Positions 60,780 through 64,000 of a stretch of 64,000 bases of DNA are shown piece after piece. The DNA lies in assembly GCA_937921505.1 (NCBI GenBank), contig CAKZUB010000049.1:1-64000 (forward strand), in the 5' to 3' direction. The first letter of the stretch is position 1, and each line of letters begins with the position of its first letter. Made by a program: the position numbers and the translations under genes. The stretch comes from an uncultured Clostridia bacterium (lineage in GTDB: Bacteria > Bacillota > Clostridia > Lachnospirales > Cellulosilyticaceae). The notes under the pieces were generated by a model, which saw only the letters and a program-made list of their open reading frames with translations, was not told where the DNA came from and searched no databases.

Positions 60780-62546
60780 TTATAAAATTTGTTGTCTCCG
60801 TAATATATTAAGAGATTCCTCAATGCATAGTTTGCCATATCCCCAACTAGGATCTGGATACCTAATACCTGGAATATCTTTTCTAGTGCCTCTTAATAAG
60901 TAAGTCCTCAGATTTTCTCCATATAAAAAAATGTTATTTCTTCTGACTATACCCCACTCCATTAAAAGTGCTGCGCCTCCTGTCACATGGGGTGTTGCCA
61001 TACTCGTGCCACTCAAAACGCGGTAGCCTGATCCTAGATGACTTGCCGCTGTTATATTAACCCCAGGAGCCACTAAGTCTGGTTTAATCACACTATCATT
61101 TCTTCCAAAGCCTCTGCCTGAAAAAACAGCTATTTGCTGTGTAATAGAGTTATAAGCCCCAACCGATATCACAAGTCTTGCTGAGGAGGGGGTAGTCAGT
61201 GTCGTCTGTGGATTAGGGCTTAGCATAAAACTATTTCGCCCCACCACTTCCGTAGTAGGTCCCCATGCATTATACCTGCCATCTATCACACTTCTGCCAT
61301 AGATTAGAACTGTCCAGGCACCACTAGTGATTGGAATATTGCCTTCTGAGATTAAAAACACTGCAAATTCTTCATCTCCATTAAGAGGTGAAGGTCCTGC
61401 AAAAGTAGCATAGAGTCTAGTCGGACCAATTCTATATTGTACAGGACCTTGTGCATACAGAATAAGTGGACTTCTATTTCCTGCAGGATCTATAATTTCA
61501 AATTGGAATTCATCAATAAAACTCTTCCAAACAGATAAATTATAAATAGTAATATTAGGCCCTATCTGAAACTGAAACTGCGCCACTCCCCCGGGTTCCA
61601 CCCTGCCACTTGTATGACCTCTCCCTTCGCCTTCATTGCCAGTTCCGACTATAATATTGGTCCGCCAGAGGGTACTGGCATCATCTAAAAATTGTTCAAC
61701 AAGTGCATTCCCATCATGAGGTCCTTCATTCATACCCACACTAATATTAATAACTACTGGTCTATTAAGTACCATGGCACGTTCTATCACATAGCGTACT
61801 GCTAACATAATCTCTACGTTTCTGATAAACGCTTCAAACCCTGGTCTTCCAAGTTTTACAATAATAAATTCCGCATCCGGCGCTGCACCTACACTTCTCC
61901 CTTGTGAAGCCCTGCCATTTCCTCCTGCTATTCCTGCAACATGTGTGCCATGCCCAATGGTATCTGTACTTGGTACTATCTGGAGCTGCTCTAATCTTGT
62001 TGGCATCTCTAAAGCTTGATTGATTTGCTCCCGGCTGTACGCACTTCCTATAAGATAGCCTGGTGGTGGATTACCAGCTATTGTTTGATCCCAGATAGAA
62101 GTAATGCGTGTTGTGCCATTGTCATACCTAAAATCTGGATGTGCATAATTGATACCCGAATCAATGATGCCTAAAAGCACACCATTACCTCTTAGATTAT
62201 AAGGTGGGTTCACTTGAACATTTCTTATGCATGCTTCTTGCATACTTGTTTGTATCGTGTAAACCATTCTCTTAGGGGTTTCCATATACTCAACTTCTGT
62301 ATACAAAAGTAAGTTATTAATATTTTGAGGAGGTACTGTTAAAACAGCGTATTGTGTACTGATAATCTGAGCTACCCCGCCTTGTTCAGCTGCCACTCTT
62401 TCAATATCTCCATTATATTTGACAACAATCTGCCAATTTGTTTCTACGTCAAAACCTAAAAGCTGTAAATAAGGAGCCGCATCTTGAAGTTGCTGTGGTG
62501 GCAGAGCACTTACTATACTAAGCGTTGCATCTGTTTTATTTTCTAT
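60780..62546 (-). CDS. subtilisin-like Csp germination protease
   Basis: The catalytic domain is an intact subtilase: LLGIIDSGIN (Asp), GHGTHVAGIAGG (His), GTGNEG (oxyanion Asn) and GTSMATPHVTGG (Ser). Numbering from the ATA at 62546 gives Asp129, His199, Ser515. A propeptide-like N-terminus (about 1-95) precedes it, as in Csp proteases that process SleC. No ATG, GTG or TTG lies at the expected start: the nearest GTG (62396) would cut off 50 propeptide residues. AGGAGG is 7 nt before an in-frame ATA. The protein would be 588 residues. It follows another Csp gene closely. Confidence 0.87.
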   Translation of the reverse strand: MENKTDATLSIVSALPPQQLQDAAPYLQLLGFDVETNWQIVVKYNGDIERVAAEQGGVAQIISTQYAVLTVPPQNINNLLLYTEVEYMETPKRMVYTIQTSMQEACIRNVQVNPPYNLRGNGVLLGIIDSGINYAHPDFRYDNGTTRITSIWDQTIAGNPPPGYLIGSAYSREQINQALEMPTRLEQLQIVPSTDTIGHGTHVAGIAGGNGRASQGRSVGAAPDAEFIIVKLGRPGFEAFIRNVEIMLAVRYVIERAMVLNRPVVINISVGMNEGPHDGNALVEQFLDDASTLWRTNIIVGTGNEGEGRGHTSGRVEPGGVAQFQFQIGPNITIYNLSVWKSFIDEFQFEIIDPAGNRSPLILYAQGPVQYRIGPTRLYATFAGPSPLNGDEEFAVFLISEGNIPITSGAWTVLIYGRSVIDGRYNAWGPTTEVVGRNSFMLSPNPQTTLTTPSSARLVISVGAYNSITQQIAVFSGRGFGRNDSVIKPDLVAPGVNITAASHLGSGYRVLSGTSMATPHVTGGAALLMEWGIVRRNNIFLYGENLRTYLLRGTRKDIPGIRYPDPSWGYGKLCIEESLNILRRQQIL

Positions 62547-62557
62547 AACTTTTCCTC

Positions 62558-64000
62558 CTAACTCTGTGCTATAAAAATGAGCGTATCTCTCATACTGTTA
62601 AGTGTCTGTTCAACACATAAAATGCCATACCCCCACAGTATATTGGGATAAGGTGCCTGTGTTACAGGTCTTCTGGTAGTTCTTAGCATATAAATCTTTA
62701 GACTCTGCCCATATAAATATTGTTCCCCGAGCTGCAAGATGGCATATTCCATTAAAACAGCGTAAGCTCCTGCTACAAATGCAGCAGCTGCGCTGGTGCC
62801 TGTTACTACTTCATAGAGCGTCTCCGCCTTAATAGATGTTGTAATGATATTAACCCCAGGCGCCGCAATGTCTGGCTTAATTTCATCAAGTGCTGTGTAC
62901 CCTCTTCCTGAAAAGGCTGCTATTTGGAGAGTGACGGAATTAAAAGCGGCTACACTTGTTATCCTTCTGGAAGTCGCAGGAATAGTCAGCGTAATATTCG
63001 GATCTTCTTCTAAAAACCTTGTTTGACTATTAACATCCTCTACAATACTCCCCCATATGTTATAGTCTCCTATCAAAATGTCTACTCCCCTTAGTAAAAT
63101 CGTCCATACGCCTGAATCAATAGCTACCCCATCTGCTTGCAGCCATATAAATATTTCCTGTCTAGTCCCTCCTATATTAGCAAGCGAAAAATTAACCATC
63201 AAGAGCGTATTTCCAAAGATAAAAGCTCTATTAGGCGTAAATAGACTAAGAGACTCTGTTTGTTCGCCTCTTGGAGACTCTACTACAATCTCTATGACAT
63301 CAACAAATTGTTTCCATACACTGCATGCGTATGTTATTTGTCCTCTGTCTATAAAAAATTGTGCAACCTGTGTTTCATTAGGGTTAAGTTTACCCCTCAC
63401 ATGACTGCCTTTATTGGCTTGATTACCTGTTCCTACAACAAAATTGCTGCGCCATACATCAGACATTTGATCTATGTATCTCTCAAGGATAGCTTCTCCA
63501 TTATGTGCATCTAAGCTATAACCTACCCCTAATAGAATACTAATTGGTTTATTCTCTTCACGCGCCTTATTTAAGACGTATTTGATGCCTAGCATTACAT
63601 CTTTATCTGTTGGGCGCGCTGATGTTCCTCCTTCTCTTCCTATTTTTACAATAATCAGTTCACACTCCGGCGCTACTCCCAAATTTTGTCTGTTCGAACC
63701 CCTTCCATTACCCGCTGCTATCCCAGCCATCGCTGTTCCATGTCCTAGATTATCTTGTGAGGGAACAATGATAAGCTGTGCTTCTCTTGTAGGTTCACGA
63801 ATTGCATTAGTAATTTGCTCTTGTGTATATTCTGTCCCCGTTTCAAATCCGGCCGGCGGCGTTCCTATAATGGTTTGATCCCATATAAATCTAATTCGGC
63901 TGGTTAAATCATCTCTTATAAAGTCTGGATGTGCATAATTGATGCCTGTATCAATAACTGCGATTAACACCCCTCTTCCTGCCAGATTATAGGGCCCCAC
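62558..64000 (-). CDS. subtilisin-like Csp protease, 5' end outside window
   Basis: At least 480 residues of a paralogue of the next gene. Catalytic pieces are VIDTGIN (Asp17 in the visible part), GHGTAMAG (His87), GTGNQ (Asn) and GTSAAAAFVAG (Ser403). The usual GTSMATP is replaced by GTSAAAA, so activity or specificity may differ. The propeptide lies beyond the window. It ends 12 bp before the likely start of the second csp gene; the SD of that gene overlaps the stop of this one. Confidence 0.88.
   Translation of the reverse strand: MGPYNLAGRGVLIAVIDTGINYAHPDFIRDDLTSRIRFIWDQTIIGTPPAGFETGTEYTQEQITNAIREPTREAQLIIVPSQDNLGHGTAMAGIAAGNGRGSNRQNLGVAPECELIIVKIGREGGTSARPTDKDVMLGIKYVLNKAREENKPISILLGVGYSLDAHNGEAILERYIDQMSDVWRSNFVVGTGNQANKGSHVRGKLNPNETQVAQFFIDRGQITYACSVWKQFVDVIEIVVESPRGEQTESLSLFTPNRAFIFGNTLLMVNFSLANIGGTRQEIFIWLQADGVAIDSGVWTILLRGVDILIGDYNIWGSIVEDVNSQTRFLEEDPNITLTIPATSRRITSVAAFNSVTLQIAAFSGRGYTALDEIKPDIAAPGVNIITTSIKAETLYEVVTGTSAAAAFVAGAYAVLMEYAILQLGEQYLYGQSLKIYMLRTTRRPVTQAPYPNILWGYGILCVEQTLNSMRDTLIFIAQS

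Overview
The window looks like the chromosome of a low-GC, spore-forming member of the Clostridia. The evidence is the presence of spo0A, spoIVB, a complete spoIIIA operon, a SleC-like cortex hydrolase and Csp-like proteases. Other supporting features are intrinsic terminators throughout, frequent TTG/GTG starts and strong Shine-Dalgarno (SD) sequences. A Lachnospirales (Cellulosilyticum-like) host is my guess from gene order; I could not test it.

Layout. (1) 1-4.0 kb: an OLD-family ATPase/TOPRIM nuclease followed by a UvrD-like helicase, the architecture of a Gabija-type anti-phage system, next to two perfect palindromes. (2) 4.0-4.8 kb: a gene-poor stretch with a hairpin element, an inverted 17-mer and coding remnants. 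(3) 4.8-23.4 kb, minus strand: the classic clostridial block read as spoIIIAA-AH, asp23, nusB, xseA, xseB, ispA, a PAP2-like gene, a long structured non-coding RNA that I identify as OLE RNA, its protein partner gene oapA, then dxs, tlyA, nadK, argR, recN, spoIVB, spo0A. (4) 23.5-27.5 kb: a secreted PA14-domain protein and an LTA-synthase-like membrane sulfatase. (5) 27.5-47.0 kb, minus strand: one long type IV pilus transcription unit (pilB, pilT, pilC, pilA, pilD, several prepilins, pilM, pilN, pilO, large PilV/PilX-like proteins, a lipoprotein) that runs on into yqeG, aroE, another prepilin, comFB-like, aroK, aroQ, pepP and efp. (6) 47.1-47.7 kb: two divergent riboswitches back to back, a c-di-GMP-II riboswitch facing the pilus operon and a lysine riboswitch facing an NhaC-family transporter. 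(7) 49.5-50.1 kb: tandemly duplicated hairpin elements. (8) 50.1-51.8 kb: a NifU-like scaffold and a GGGtGRT protein. (9) 51.9-64 kb: an M16C metallopeptidase; a SleC-like spore cortex-lytic enzyme; a MacB-type ABC transporter with a large surface adaptor; and two subtilisin-like Csp proteases, the last cut by the window end.

How it fits together. The sporulation regulator, the SpoIIIA channel and SpoIVB act in forespore/mother-cell signalling, while SleC and the Csp proteases would act later, in germination. The riboswitch in front of the pilus genes suggests that c-di-GMP turns on pilus assembly. The most striking features are the OLE RNA locus, where the 5' end of the RNA can pair almost perfectly over 25 nt with the start region of oapA, and a family of hairpin elements whose stems vary in a compensatory way. 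Several starts were moved from the longest open frame to the codon with a well-placed SD. Two genes appear to have no ATG/GTG/TTG at the start position their SD and protein alignment demand.
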